Origin: Syngnathus acus
Lineage: Eukaryota > Chordata > Actinopteri > Syngnathiformes > Syngnathidae
Direction: 5' to 3'
Assembly (NCBI RefSeq): GCF_901709675.1
Contig: NC_051090.1
Location: forward strand, 6,713,842-6,777,841
Length of the DNA: 64,000 nt
Shown: positions 9,776-23,400 of the stretch, piece by piece
Layout: each line of letters opens with the position of its first letter
Numbering within the stretch: position 1 is the stretch's first letter
Position numbers and translations under genes: made by a program
The notes under the pieces: model-generated
The model's input: only the letters and a program-made list of their open reading frames with translations
Told to the model about the DNA's origin: nothing
Databases searched by the model: none

Positions 9776-11602
9776 ATGGCCTGCAGATCAAACAGCGTTC
9801 TGTCCGAGCGGACAAACCAACAGGAAGAAGATGACTCCATTTTTACAGCCTGATGTCATGCTTCAAGTGATGAAGAGTCATTTTACGTCAACCGTCGTCC
9901 ACCTTGCACTTCATAGCCCATACTTCCGTGCTCTCTTCTTTGGCTGCGGTGTGAAAGCACGAAAGGAAAATAGAGCTTAGAGGACTCCGCTTGCAGTATT
10001 TCAAAGTGTTAATGCCCATGAGCCAGACTTCCATTCTCACTCTGGACAGGGAAAATGTTTTGGGGATCCTTGGACTGCGGATTTCCTCCAGCTGGAGCGA
10101 GCCAAGCTGCTTGTGCTGCAAATTCCTTGAACGTGAGCTCCACCTCTGCAATTGTTTGGGAATGATGGCTTATGCCTGGCAACGAGGCTTTGCTCAACTC
10201 TTCAATGCAGCAAGGCAGGTTGCCCTCACACACTTCTCTGATGTTGTCTCTGAAGAGGACTTCCTGTCTTTGCCTAAGGAGACCGGGCACACCTCCTTGC
10301 CAGCGATGACCTGGCCATCTATCGAGAAGATTTAGCACTAGAGGCGGCCCTACGCTGGGTGTCATTTGATAAAAAAAGAGAGGAACACTTCCTGGAGCTC
10401 ATTGAGCTGGTGAGGCCCGAGTCTCTATCATTGACAATTCATCTCTAAACTTCTGGACACAATGACCAAACAGCTCCGACCCTAGAGCCAAACTCATCTG
10501 CATGCTGAATGACATTTCCCGATATCCTGGTCAATGGGGGAGGTCCCTGAAAGGACCAAAGAAACTCTTTTTGTAGTAGGAGGACCTCATGATCAGGGAA
10601 CAGCAGGCATCCTATCAATTTCAGCCACTCACTGGGAGATGGCAAAATTGTGCACCACTGCAGAGGAAGAACCTTACACAATACTCAGTAGCAGCAGTAG
10701 GTAATGGTCGGTCGCATATTGATGACCTATTCCAAAATATTCGATAGTGTCAGCCCGAAAATAATCTCTTTAAGAGAGATCTGACATTTTCATGTAGTTT
10801 CCTCATTATATGTAGGAGACAGTGTTGTTGTGACAGGTGGCTACTTCCGTGACGTGCTCTGGTTCAGCGTGGACTGGGTCAGAAGATACGACTGTAGGAA
10901 CCAGCGGTGGTTGGATGGCCCTGCTTTGCAGAAGTCCAGGCACAGCCACTGCTCCATTGCGTTGGATTCCACTCTGTATGTCTTGGGGGGCAGCATGGAC
11001 GAAGGGCTGGTGGCTGATGTTGAAAGACTGATTCTTGAGTCAGACGAGGCTTGGGAAAGCGTCAGCCACATGGACCGGGCGGTGGAAAGGGCAGCCGTAG
11101 CCACTCTGGGCCAGTGTATCTATGTTGCGTGTGGCCTAGATGAAAATGGAGAAGCGTTTGGTGGAATACAACGGTACGACACCAGGAGGAATCACTGGGA
11201 TGTCGTCTCTTATTCCCCCTTTCCACGGTGAGTCCATTTTTTTAGGCATGGTCTTTCTATCAATAATCCATTGGGGGATAATCTGCACCATTCCTTAGAT
11301 ATGACCTGGTTGCCACTGAACTCAATGGCGCCATCTATCTGTTCGGAGGGCAAGCGTTGCGTTTTGACGTGGAGACGGATGAGTGGACTGTTGTGCAGGA
11401 GGAATCGCTGGAGAAAAGGTTCTTCTGCGGCTGCAGCACAGTTAATGGCCAGATCTTCCTGTTGTGTGAGAAAAAGTGTAACAAAGCACTCCCCAATATA
11501 GTTTTGTTTGACCCTTATGTGGACACTTGTATCAAAGTGGAGAATTCCATACCATGTCCTGTTCCACTCAGAGGGTGTGTCACAATTAAAGTGCTAACAT
11601 GA
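9776..11602 (+). CDS. BTB-BACK-kelch family protein, frame broken in exon 1
   Basis: Three exons are supported: 9776-10700, 10816-11227 and 11299-11602, with consensus splice sites, so this is not a retrocopy. Exon 1 starts MACRSNSVLSERTNQQEEDD and, across shifting frames, shows a BTB core (LALHSPYFRALF), a BACK region (SDVVSEEDFLSLPKET) and the first kelch blade. Exons 2 and 3 are fully open and carry further kelch blades with the GG-Y/W pattern (VVVTGGYFRDVLW, LYVLGGSMDEG, IYLFGGQALRFDVETDEW). Such proteins are usually Cullin-3 substrate adaptors. Exon 1 contains several one-base indels, while exons 2 and 3 contain none; the break point matches the end of the indel-rich segment. I cannot assign it to a named KLHL or KBTBD member. 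A decaying gene remains possible but less likely. Confidence 0.8.
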
Positions 11603-12855
11603 ATGTGAGTAATGAAAGCAATGAAATATCCATGACGTTTAAAAACATGATTGAAGTCTTTGCAGGGAGGTTTCTAGTCACTTTTAATGAAAAAGAAATA
11701 TGACCATAGATTCTATGGCATAGAATGAATCATGGTTCAGCCCTTTAAGTGCTTCATATTGTTGTTTACCACGATGATCAAGCACACTTGGGATCTCTGT
11801 TCCATACTGCTGGTAACCACAAATTCATACTCATGATGGTATTTGATCAACTATTTTGCTCTTAAAGAGTCCAGATGTTTACCTCTGTAGATGTTCAGTA
11901 ATGCCCATTAGTGTACATACAATGATCAGCTGGATTCACTTCCAGTCACAGTTTGTAAAGTTAATCCTAGGGTAGTGTAAAAACAGTAAGGCTAAGGCAT
12001 AAACCAAAAGTGCTGTACAGAAAATCACAACAAAAAATGTCATATGATTTTTAAAGTAACAGCAAAACTAATAGGATTATGTACTCTTAAATGGAATGTC
12101 AATATTTTGACATTGGGACGGAATATATACAAGGATATGTTCTTCATCATCCGCCAGGGGGCGTTAGATTTCTGTTGTGATATTTTGGGGCGTCACCCGA
12201 TCACTTGCTGTCACAAAAAAAAAGTTTATACCGTGCCACATGCTGTTCTTAGGTCACCCTGAAAAAAAAAAGTTGCATTACTGGAAGAATAGTTTTTCTC
12301 CTTAATGTAGCTGCATATGAACAAAAAAGTTGCTGGAGCAGTTAAATAACAAATTTCCCAGAAAGTACGATAAACCTGTTGCCATCCATACGCCAGATTA
12401 AAACATGGCTTCCTTCAAGTTTATCAACTTTGTGTTCAATTTAACAGGCCCAGATTTCACACAGAGTAAATCAATTGAGACGGGATTATATTTCAGTATT
12501 CAGACCTTTTGTGGCATTTCTTTTGGCGGTGTGTGCATGATGTTTGTACTATAAAAATGGAAAGCCTTGGCTCAATAAAGGTTGGGAAACACCATTGTAA
12601 CAGATCAATTAAAATATCTCATGTATAAAACATTGACAAAAAACATCATAAATATAAAATGAACAGTGACACGACGAGTGATGGCGTTTCCTTGTGACGC
12701 TGGGTGTTTAGATTTACAATCATTTGTGCTTTTTTTTTTTTTTGTGCTACCTCTTTTTGTCAAAGGACGAAAAGCAAAACGCAGGCTGACGGTGATGTGA
12801 AATCATCAATGGACCGTTGTAAGGTACATTTGTCCATAATGCCAAACTCCGGACT
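11603..12855 (+). other. 3' UTR of kelch gene and convergent gap
   Basis: AATAAA at 12574-12579 on the plus strand is a good candidate polyadenylation signal for the kelch gene, implying a 3' UTR near 1 kb. The rest is the 3' flank of convergent cers4. No coding region is seen. Confidence 0.4.
12151..12163 (+). promoter_or_regulatory. Candidate CTCF site
   Basis: CCGCCAGGGGGCG fits the CTCF core consensus except for G in place of A at the third base. It lies between the 3' ends of the kelch gene and cers4. Only the motif match is seen; occupancy is inferred. Confidence 0.35.
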
Positions 12856-15800
12856 CTATCTGGCTTTGGGTAATCTGCTGTTGAGATTCCTCTGGTTGGT
12901 CAGGTTGTTGAGCACACAGTTGTTCGCTAGCGACGCCAGCTTGGAGTTGATGGCACCCTTCCTCTGCTCCCAGTTGCTCCCGTCTTCTTCCTCAGGTTCC
13001 TCTTCCGCCTCGCTCTCCTCATCACTGCGCTCGTCCCGCTCAACCTGTAGACAAAATTTAAGCAATTATTGTTAATTTAAAATCATTGCAAATTGATATG
13101 GTAATGAATACACACAAATTTAACCAAACACGGTCTCACCTTTCCCTTGGATTTAAACTTGCAGATCATCCGCACGATAAGGTAGGCCCAGAAGATGTGC
13201 AGAGCTTGCAGCACTAACAGGAGAGCGTTGAAGAAGTAATAACCAAAAAAGGGCTCGAAGAAGTCAAGCGTTAACACCAATGTTGTGTGGATGATTCTGG
13301 GAAAACAAACCGTTTTGCATAATGGCAACTCAGTCCCAAGGCAGCGCCGTACTCCAAAAACAAAGTAACACGACGCCGACCTACCTGCAAGGAAACACTA
13401 CCAGCCGTGTAATCAGGAAGACCAGAGAAAAGACGACGAACAGTGAGTCACATGTCTTTGTCCACTTAGCGTAGTGAAGCATCTTGGCCGACTAAAAAAA
13501 AAAAAAAAAAATGTATCACCCGTCTTTGTAATTGGTATAAAACAATTGTTGTGAAAAAGGTTACTGAAACAAAAAATCTATTAGTAGTTTAGTATTATGA
13601 AGCTTTCAGTTTTTTTGTATACTGTCAAATCAGGCATTTAGGTAGGTAACGTCACCAAAAAAAGTTATATTTAGAAAAGATAATGCATAGCCAAACCTCA
13701 TTCACGTGCCTCCTTTAAAAAACAAATAAACGTCAGTTGTACCTCGAGCAGGAAGTCAGACGAGTCGTGCACCAGCATCACAAGCGTGCCGACCCTCACG
13801 TAGTTGGCGCAGTAGGAGAAACCGATGAGAAATATGGTGGCGATATGATGAATGACCTGCTCCTTGAAATCCTGAAGCACACGCATATTGAAAAGATTAT
13901 GCAGCGTGTGGAAAATTTACACAGATGGCACTCCGGTATTATCCATCTTAGAATATTAAATGACACATTTACAGCAGATGTAAAATATTGTCAAAAAAAT
14001 GTAAACATTTATCTTTTTGTGGTATATAAATGAGACCAAGATTTTCTTTAAAAAAAAAAAAAATTTAATTTCCCATCAAACCCAAACTTTAATGATTTAT
14101 TGGATAGAGGAATTAAATATTAACACTTGTGATGTAATCATATAATTGATGCATAATCAACATTTGTAGTACAAGAAGTACCAAGTGTTTTTTGCTACTT
14201 TGACTACTTATGTGCACAATTAGAGCGTGTGATTATATCTAGTAAATACCACTTACTTTTCGTTTCACGTCCACAGAGACACAGAGAAGCAGGGAGAGAT
14301 AGAAGCCCATTTCAAAGGTGTAATACCAGCTATGGGCACTGGTGATAACCTGAAAAAGCCAATTAAATGTTATCATGTGTATGAAATATGCTACATTCCA
14401 ACCTGCTCTTAAATCTCCAAAAGAGCCTTGGAATGAAAACACCTCTTGCAAGCCGTGCAGCACTCAAGACAATGAAAGGAAGCCCGCAGAACCCCAGAAA
14501 GGAAAAGCTGCAACGATATGAGCGGGAACATAGCAACACAACATTCAGCCAGCAACTATTGTTGATGTCACTTTGAGGTTAATGAACCCTAAAGGAAAGG
14601 TTGGCTTCGTAAAAGGAATGCCGACTTGCAGGCATGCCTAACTGTCATCCGAGTTAATAGCTTTCCAAACTAGTGCTAGCGTGAGTAGGTGGGCGGTGGT
14701 TTTGAAAATTTGTGACATGTTCATTGACATCAGTGACTACTGCTTAAATACAATTATCACATGCGTGATAATTGTCATATTCATTGCTTTCACTACTGAA
14801 TAAAATGAACTCTGACGACTCATTACTACAAAATAACGCGGAAGAATAGTCCTGCCAGCACATCGGATACAGATACAAGTGGTCATGAAAATGATAGGCA
14901 GGTATTTAGCAAGTATTTATATGGGTGCACTGTTTGTGTGTGTGCGTGCGTGTCTGTCTCTTCCTCTCTGTCGTTCTGCTCGGCTTGAGGATAACAGATG
15001 TCAACGTCACGTAATAGTGAAGCTAATTCGGCGTATGCACCAACACTTCACATCTTTAACTACAGTACTACGTAAACCATTTATATAAAAGAAAATCCAT
15101 TTAACATAACACTTTTCACTACTACGCAAACTATATAAATAAAATAAAATTTAAATAAATTTGACACAACACTTTTCCCATGATTATATTCTACTTCCAA
15201 TACTTTAGTAAATTCAATTTGACAAAATTACTTGCCAAAGGTCAGATACTTCAAGCCAAGTAATACATAGGCTACAAAATATTTTTTTCTTTTGGATAAT
15301 AGTATTTTACTGAAGTATTGGGTTCATACAAAAGTGGTAATACTATTGGCCATCCATTTTCTGCATTCACAATCCTGTTCTGAGTCAAAGCAGGGTTGGT
15401 AATCAATCCAACAAAATTCATAGAAAAAATAAATCACATAAAAAAAAAACAACTAAAGGGGATGACTAGGAGAAATAATAAAATCCAGGGAAATCTGTTT
15501 CATAATCTCGCTTTGCTTTCTTACCTGCTTAGGAAAACCCTGCCAACACTCTCTGGGATCCCAAAACCATGGAGCCTGGAAGATCACGAAAAACGTGACC
15601 TTACTCTTGACATCAGTTTTAATACAGTTCAACAATACTGTATATTAATTATGTTAGCTAAGTAGAAATCACATGAATTAGACCATATTAAAATGAACAA
15701 GTAACATCGTGTTTATTTTGAATGATGATGAAAAATAAACAGACTTACATGGAGCAAAGAACCGAGCCCCGCTGCGAACGCTGCGAGGTAGAAGACAAAG

Positions 15801-18800
15801 CGCCAACTGCAACACAAGAAAAGGAAACCGAAGTTTTCCGACATTGTCAGAATTGTTATGATTTTGCCTTGTGGCGGTTTTGCACATAATAGTTTGTTTG
15901 GAACTCACGAGGCCTCGCAGAACTTCTTGGTGTTGGTGGGTCGGTCCTGGTTTCTTCTGTGCCTGAACCAGCTTTGGATTTTTGACTGGGAAAGTCCACA
16001 AAGCTTCCCCAGGCTCGCCAATTCACTCTAAGGGAACCACGAAGATAGCATTCAAACAACCGCTGCAGGCTCTCTTTGTGTAAGAGGAAGCATTTGTTCA
16101 ATCTTGCTGGCTGACATTTCAGTCGCCATTTCTTTTTTTTTTTTTTTTTTTAAAGAAATGCAAATTAGTTCATGGTGTTTATTCAACCTGCTGTGCTTTC
16201 CTGTATTTGCAAGCATGCGACTAAAGTGCGCACAAAGAAATCTGATGGGCGCAAAACCCAACTTGTCAACACATGTACGCTGATGACAAAACATCAGACG
16301 AAACTAAAGATGAGGGCCGAGGTATGATGAACCTGTCTAAAACTCGTCTGTTCACCGATGATGAGGGAAAAAATAGTCGCGGTTTAACGACGCCAATTTT
16401 ACAGTAATTAACAGTTCCGTAAAGTTTTTTTTTTTTTAAAACTGTGTTTGTTTACCGACGTTTTTTTAGGCTTTATGTTCTACAAGTCCACCAAAATCAT
16501 TCTCGGAATTATTGCACTGCTGTGGCGGCACGTCAGTCATCATGGCTCGTCTCACGGGAACCTTTTCAGACAGTTCCTTGTTCCTTGAAACAGGTGCCAA
16601 GTAGTCATCAAAAAAGTTGCAGTGCAACCGCCAGTTGTTACACAATCTCGCCTCGCATGCAATATTTAAAAAAACGATTTAGAATAATATATAGAAGTGC
16701 TTAGCATGTTGATCCATTTGATCATTTTCCACCGGGTCAATTTTTTTTATCTGTATAAACAAGACAGTGGGACATACTTAAGGTATTTATATTATTAATT
16801 TAGTATATTAATATTGATTACATTCTTTAATTCAGTGTTTCTTAATTCTTACCACCAAAGAAAAATATCACATAAAGTATGGATACAAAAATAATGACGA
16901 TCTCAATTTACTATTTAGATGCTAATTGTGAAATATTGAACAAAAAGTCGGCATCCTCGCAGGAAGCCATGATTCATTTTGTTGTATGAATGGCAACATG
17001 AGGTTCACATGGAATTTAATTGCTTTGAGGGGAAAGTGGATATTTGCGGATGATATCTCACGGCGTAGTAGTTTTCCACGGCATGGCTGAGGCCTGGTCA
17101 TTGAAATCAAAGTGAAACCTCCAAGGCTATTATGATGCAGCAGCGCTAAGTAAAACACACCACCAAATTAATTCCCACCGTGACCTTTCGGAGAATCCAA
17201 TTTAGAGTGTAAAGGTCAAGCGGAGCATCCCATTCAGCTGCCTTTGCCCTTTTGCACGAGCTCGCTATCTGAATCAAACAAACAAAAAAAGATGGAGGAC
17301 GGAGCAGAATCACGTACTTGTGACGGCTGACGGTTGTTCTGTTTGTAGAAGTTCTCCAGTTTTGCAATAGGGGCGGCTTGAATCCTAATCCGGTCCTTCA
17401 CACCTAAATGTTTACTTAAGGGGACAGCCACAACCCTGTTGAAGACAGAAAGAGAATCCAAGGGGATAAATTACTCAACCACATTCAATATTAAAGCCAT
17501 CAACGGCTGTTCAACGCGACACCACATCAACTTGCAACTTGTAGCGGCAACCCGATAGGCCATTATGCTGCTCCCTTGCGACACATTGTGACTTTGTCTT
17601 TGCCGATACGGCATCAAGTCGACACTCGATCCGCGTGCGTATGTCCCGCATGGTGACGTGGAAGAAAAAGAACAATGTTGTTGTATTCACAAGAGCTCTT
17701 GATTACGTCCCGTGTGTGTAACACTATCTCCGAAACAATCATCCTGAAACTAGCAGACGGGATCAAGAGGTCGGAAAAAGGCCGGGCGACCCCCCCCCAC
17801 CACCGCACACACAAACATTTGACTCAAGTTTATTATATTCACCCATCATGCTAATTATCAGCATACATGTACTGCAAACACTATGAAGACAGATGCGGAA
17901 TAAATAAATATAATTGAATCCCTAAAATGTTAGAATTAGGCCTTGATGGCTGATACATGCCAATACAACATGGGCACATGACAATCTGGAGTAAACGAGG
18001 GATTGTACTAATGCTCAGTGTTAAGGTTGATAAAACGCTCTCTGAGATAAGGCATGTCAAACAGGTTTCATATCTGTTGATCGTCACGTCATTACGCTAG
18101 GTTTCTGTCACTGTTGACTTATTGTTGACAAGTTGTCAGCCAGCCGAACCAGTCGAGTGTGCGCCATAACCTTTTCCTGAACCACTGTACTTTAAAAAAA
18201 GATGTAGAGGTGCAGATCACCTTGGTCAACTATATATCATCCACCTGCTTGCAGTTCCTCGTAAATGTACTTTTTTTTAGCATAGACTCCAGCTAGTCTG
18301 TTTCTGCTTCAGAATTTAAAGGTAATGGGAGGAATCTCTTCCATTGGCCTGTTTTCACTCCCACTACGTCGCAAACGACCCTTTCTATTATATTTTCTAT
18401 TAAGTCTATGAAAATACCAAAAGAAAATAGCACCCAATTAGACTGCATGTGCTTTGTTACACAGTTGTGCTGACCTAAAAACACTACAAAATGCAATGAC
18501 CTATATTTACAACCTGATTTGTAAATAAATGAAATTGTATTCGTTTTTTATTCCCAACATTTTATCATCATCATAGATGATGTCTCTAAGCAGATTTCAG
18601 CCTCTCTGTGCAGCCAGAAGAATCAGAGAATAGCTTCTCCGCCGTCGTCATGGTGACTCCGGATCTTCTATTTAATAGTCTATAATTCTCGCACAACAGT
18701 AGTAATGACTCTGAGAGCGCATTTGAGACCTTAAAATGATCCGTCTGTTATTTCCCTTGCTTGTTAAACACTTAGCTTCATCTATAAGCAGCGAAATGGC

Positions 18801-19826
18801 ACAAAGTAGAAATATTTGACATGCCGCTGAGAACGGTCGTCACTGTCAATGGTAATCCTCTTTCAAAAGCATTTTTAAAAAAAATATTTTGCTGAATGAC
18901 TCGCAATCTAAATGTTTCAGCTCCTTAGAAAAATCATCACCTTTATAAGCCCTGACTATGTAAACACAGGGATTGAAAAGTATAGAATTTTTCTCAAGGT
19001 TTATTATGTCATCAAATTCCCTCTTGTCATCACCACGGCATTGCCTCCCTTTGTTGTTTCTTGCTCCACTGGGAATTGTGTAATTAGCACAACTGGGGAT
19101 ATAAGCTTGCGGTGGGATCAGCACAGAACAATTAGCCACGATTGATTTAAGCATCTGCAGAAGAAAAAAAACCCACAACCTCAGCTTTTACTGACTTAAC
19201 ACTGCACCCACTTTATGTTTCATATGGTCAGATGCTTTTAGAGCAGAACATGCAGTCAGCAGCTAAAAGTGTCTACTCACAATGTTAAGCCTCCCCCCTA
19301 CACGTCTGAAGAACACCCCCCGAACCACTCTCACTCTAATGCAGCAAACCAGCCAGCGTGACGGGCACAAGAGGAAGGAAGAACTCGACACCCCCATAAT
19401 TATACACCTAGCGACCGCAACACCGCATCTAATGGGATCCAATAGAAGAGCTGCATCAAACAATTTGCCTTTACATTGATCATGACGCATCTTCAATATT
19501 TTTTTGGTGGTGTGTGAGGTATTCCCATAAACCCTAAGGTGTATCGACTTTTTGTGCAATTATGAAGGTGCTAACCAGTTTTGAACACAAAGGTGCATAT
19601 GTAGGAATGTCTGCAGATTGGACTGTGCTGAAAAAAAGTCAAATCCAAGCACTCACCTCTCAAAAACATATCTCAAGGCAATGAAAGCAAAGGCCACCGG
19701 CAAGGCGTAGACGAGATCTCTGGGTAGCGGATAGTGACCTTCACTCGTATCCATGTCCTGCCAGTGGATGCCAGGGGGCAGCCAGTACCTGTCCTGCCAC
19801 AGCCACTCATTTAGCAGGGCTTCCAT
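12856..19826 (-). CDS. cers4: Ceramide synthase 4
   Basis: Ten coding exons on the minus strand: 19826-19657, 17435-17318, 16027-15909, 15806-15749, 15575-15525, 14349-14257, 13871-13743, 13491-13385, 13296-13140, 13044-12856. They join in frame to 396 residues, close to the 394 of human CERS4. The enzyme N-acylates sphingoid bases with long fatty acyl-CoA in the ER membrane. Visible are the N-terminal [13 protein letters not shown] block, a homeobox-like segment ending [12 protein letters not shown], and the TLC/Lag1 core with the catalytic HH ([10 protein letters not shown]) and HDSSDFLLE. The C-terminus is strongly acidic ([12 protein letters not shown]), as in phospho-regulated ceramide synthases. 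An upstream in-frame ATG seven codons earlier lies before a CAG acceptor and is taken as intronic. The frame is clean throughout. KKFCEASWRF and the neighbouring fibrillin gene support cers4 over other paralogues. Confidence 0.95.
17436..19656 (-). other. cers4: cers4 intron between coding exons 1 and 2
   Basis: This is the longest intron between cers4 coding exons (2.2 kb). I see no repeat or gene in it. The stretch about 18,590-19,160 is less AT-biased and lacks simple repeats, so it could hold regulatory sequence, but nothing in the sequence alone proves that. Confidence 0.4.
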
Positions 19827-20285
19827 CCTGGAGGAGGGAATTGACATGTGACCCCGTTTAAACAGATGTCAATCATATGCTTAATCTTCTTACATCACAC
19901 TCAGCATTAGTCTTTCGCAAAAAACAAACTATGAAGGCACGCACACGCTGGTGAGTTGAGTTGTAATAGATTCTGACAGTCACATTGATTTATTGACGCG
20001 TTGATGATGCAGGGAAGCCCCACTATGCATCCCCCATATCACACACACCAATTATATTGTATTGAAAGGACATCACATGCTAATATTAATTCTGAAAAAT
20101 GTCAAGAACGCTAGAAAAAAACAGAATCGTCCCCACCCACCCACACAGGTACGACGCACACACACAACCACACACACAGCCATATAAACAATCACGCCTT
20201 TTTGCTTCTTTCGTTTTGTTATTTCCAAACGGGTATGCGTATTTTATGAAATGCATAGCTAACGATAAAACGCCAAAATTCTCAC

Positions 20286-20440
20286 CTGCTCGCGCTGCTG
20301 TGGGGAGGATGACAAGCGCAGAGCGTCAAATTGACACAGGAGGAGCCTTCAGACGCGGCTTGCTCCAGCCAGGGGCGGAGCTAAAACGTCAACAGCGTCA
20401 CATCGTTGGGAGGCGGGGGCGTCATCGGGAAATACAATTC
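20286..20440 (-). promoter_or_regulatory. cers4: cers4 5' UTR exon and GC-rich promoter
   Basis: On the minus strand a consensus donor (GCAG|GTGAGA) ends a probable non-coding first exon at 20286. Just upstream are Sp1-like boxes (GGGGCGG near 20372 and GGCGGGGGC near 20412) in the only GC-rich stretch of the neighbourhood. The acceptor partner is the CAG immediately before the cers4 ATG. Confidence 0.5.
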
Positions 20441-23400
20441 TGCCACTGGAGGAGGCGATAAGAGGTAACATAATGGTCGCAAAAAAAAACAAGAATAACA
20501 ATGCTCAGTTTTAAATGATTGCCATTAAGAGTTTAAATATAAAGGGGGTGGTTTGTTTACTTTTTACACTCCCAGCATGTCATTTATACTTGGTTTTTCA
20601 TTTCATTACATTATACTTTTCTTTTTATAGACTTAATGTGCTTTTTCACCATAATTGTGACTTCACAAAGTACATGTAAACGCATGCAATAAAAAAAATG
20701 AAAATGCATTAGGTACATTATTGACATACTTGCATAATAAATTGGGTCACGTTGGCGCCAGAATGGAATGCCATTATAAACCAATACAGTTAGCAATGCT
20801 TGACAACTGAAAATATAATCCCAAATTGTTCCTGACAGACATCCAAGCAATTTATTTCATGATTTACCTCAGTGATATTTACCATTGGACTACCATAATA
20901 TTTGTTTGTCACTTTAAAACTGCACTTGTTCGGGTATTTAACTGACATTGATATCCTTCATCAGTTTGGGGTTAGACCGATAAGATTTAAAACTGTGCTC
21001 ACATGATGCTGCTTTTCATACCAGTCATACTCTAACAGTAGAAAAAAAAAAACACAATAGGAACATTCTGCCCAGAATGTAGATAAGCGATACAAACCTT
21101 TTCCTTCCTATACAGCACCATAACCACAAAACAGGATATGCACTATCTGCTATTTTTGTTCATTCTCATGAGCATATGCACTCTATGACACAATTTAGTA
21201 CAAATTTAGTACTGCAATCCTAAATATAGTATGATTAAAACAGAAATGCACAAAGATTAACCTGAGCTCATAAAGAATTTCCATCATAAAACCTTAATTA
21301 AATGTGCACCCAACGTTTGAAGTAAGATTTTATAAAGACACACAAATGTGAAAATACTTTTCCGAAAGCCAGTTGCTACCTAATTTCTGATTAAAAATAT
21401 ATATTTTTTGTCTTATACTTTTGAGATGATATTTTCTTGGGTGTTTGCAATAAGCTATAATAATGATGAAACAAAAACATTTCATTCTGTGCTGTAAGTC
21501 AACATACAGTGTACGAGTTCAATTTTTTGGAATCGAACTACTGAAATAAATTACATTTTCTTTGATATTAGAACACCCAATATATGTTTGAAAATAAAAA
21601 AGTTGTAAAATAATAAATGCAAATATATTCTACTTAAAAGCTAAACACAACTGAACTATACATTTAGTATTTTGGTGATTCCTCGCGTACCACAGGGAGC
21701 CATTCTAAACACCTGTGATACCCTTACCACACTTTGGGAATCACTGATCGAATTTATTGAGATGCACCTGTCTATTCTTCGCCCGGACATTATTGTGACT
21801 GCTACCATCTTGAACCCAGTCAAAGTGCCCGAGAAACATAGTCACTCAGTGTAATTGTAGATGTGTGTGAGTACTCTACCAAACAGAGGGCATCAACACT
21901 TCCCAGGGTACTCACTGTCTTATTGACAAATTGTTGACTCGAACTCAAGCCAAAAAATGTCCCCCCCCCCCAAGTGAGGCTTGTCTATATCTTGACGTGT
22001 GAAGTGAACCTTCAGACAAACGCAACACATGACACATGCAGAATGATAAGAGAGATGGAACGATTTCTTTGCAGTAGCAGGTGGGAATTCTCAAAATTGT
22101 GAGAATGTGACAGGTCTCGTAAGCAATTAAAGACATTTAACGCAGCTAAAAAGAGCATTCTTGGGATTTTCTCAGATAATCTTCATACAAACCCTAAAGT
22201 AACGCTTAACTTCTGTTGAAGATTAATGAAATGAATACGGCATTCTCAATATGTAACCAGCCTAATTTCAGGCAAGATCATTAATTCCCAAGACGAAAAG
22301 AAAACAATGACGCTGTGTGAGGAATGTGGGCTGTCTGGAATAAAAGCAGGTCACTTCGTAGAAGCTGGCACGGTGCATACACTGCTATCACTTAGACATG
22401 CGCTGCCATATCGTGAGATAGAATGAATACATATTGAACAAAATGTACCTTTGTGTGATTTATGAAATTAGATAAATGCTTTATTGTGTTCTCAATAAAG
22501 TAAAATTCTTAGGTTAAAATAGACTATCCAGCACTTTCTGGCACAATTTAAAATGAATTTATAAGCTATAATAATGATGAAGTAAAGAATTGGCAATCAG
22601 CATAGAATCAATACATTCCCACACCCATAAACCAGTGAATACCCCACTTCTGTGTAATAGCTTATTCAAAAGATTGCCCTTCAGGTTAACTCTGACTTTG
22701 ACGGGCATGTGGGTGTGTGTTGCCTCAGTAAGTGCTGAATAATTGTTGAGACAGTCAAGTGAGTTTGTTTCCTGCTAGACAGCTAGTCTCGAAAAAATGT
22801 AAGCGCTGTAAAGTCAAATAAATTCTCTTTTTAAAGCAGATATCCTACGAGGCCATTGCTTTTGCTAGCTTGAATGACAATAATGTGTTCAGCAAAAGCT
22901 GTTTGTACATAGACACAAAATCTGCACATTTTTGTTTTTGTTTTAGACCTGCTGGATACAGAGTAATATTGCCGTTTCCCCTTTGTATTGTAGCTACAGT
23001 GCCCTCGGCAATCTACTTCTTCCTTGACACCATGTTGTTTGCGCTTCAATTAATAAAAAAGGAATGGAATACATTATGTGGAGCTTGAAACTTACACGAC
23101 ATTTGGGGCTTTGCAATTTTCTGCTGCACGTAGTTGGTTTAAATGTCAAAGTGGCAAAATCCTTATATGCAAAAATCTGACCAAAAGTCACCCAATGACA
23201 CAGCAACCAGAGTTCAAATGCTGAAAGACAGGAAGACATGCCCAACCCTATGCAAAATAAAAGCAAATGACATCATAATGGACCCAGAGCATGAAACAAG
23301 TTGGCTGGGCTCACTCCCACAATAGCGCAGATGCCCCTTTCTAACCGCACCCATTTATAAAAATACCAAAAGAAAGAAAACTCCACCCAAGTGCAAAGTT

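Noticed and set aside
19827-19847. Upstream ATG giving seven extra residues on ceramide synthase
   Set aside because: A CAG splice acceptor with a pyrimidine tract ends one base before the second ATG, so the first ATG is probably intronic, and the NEWLWQ start fits the family.
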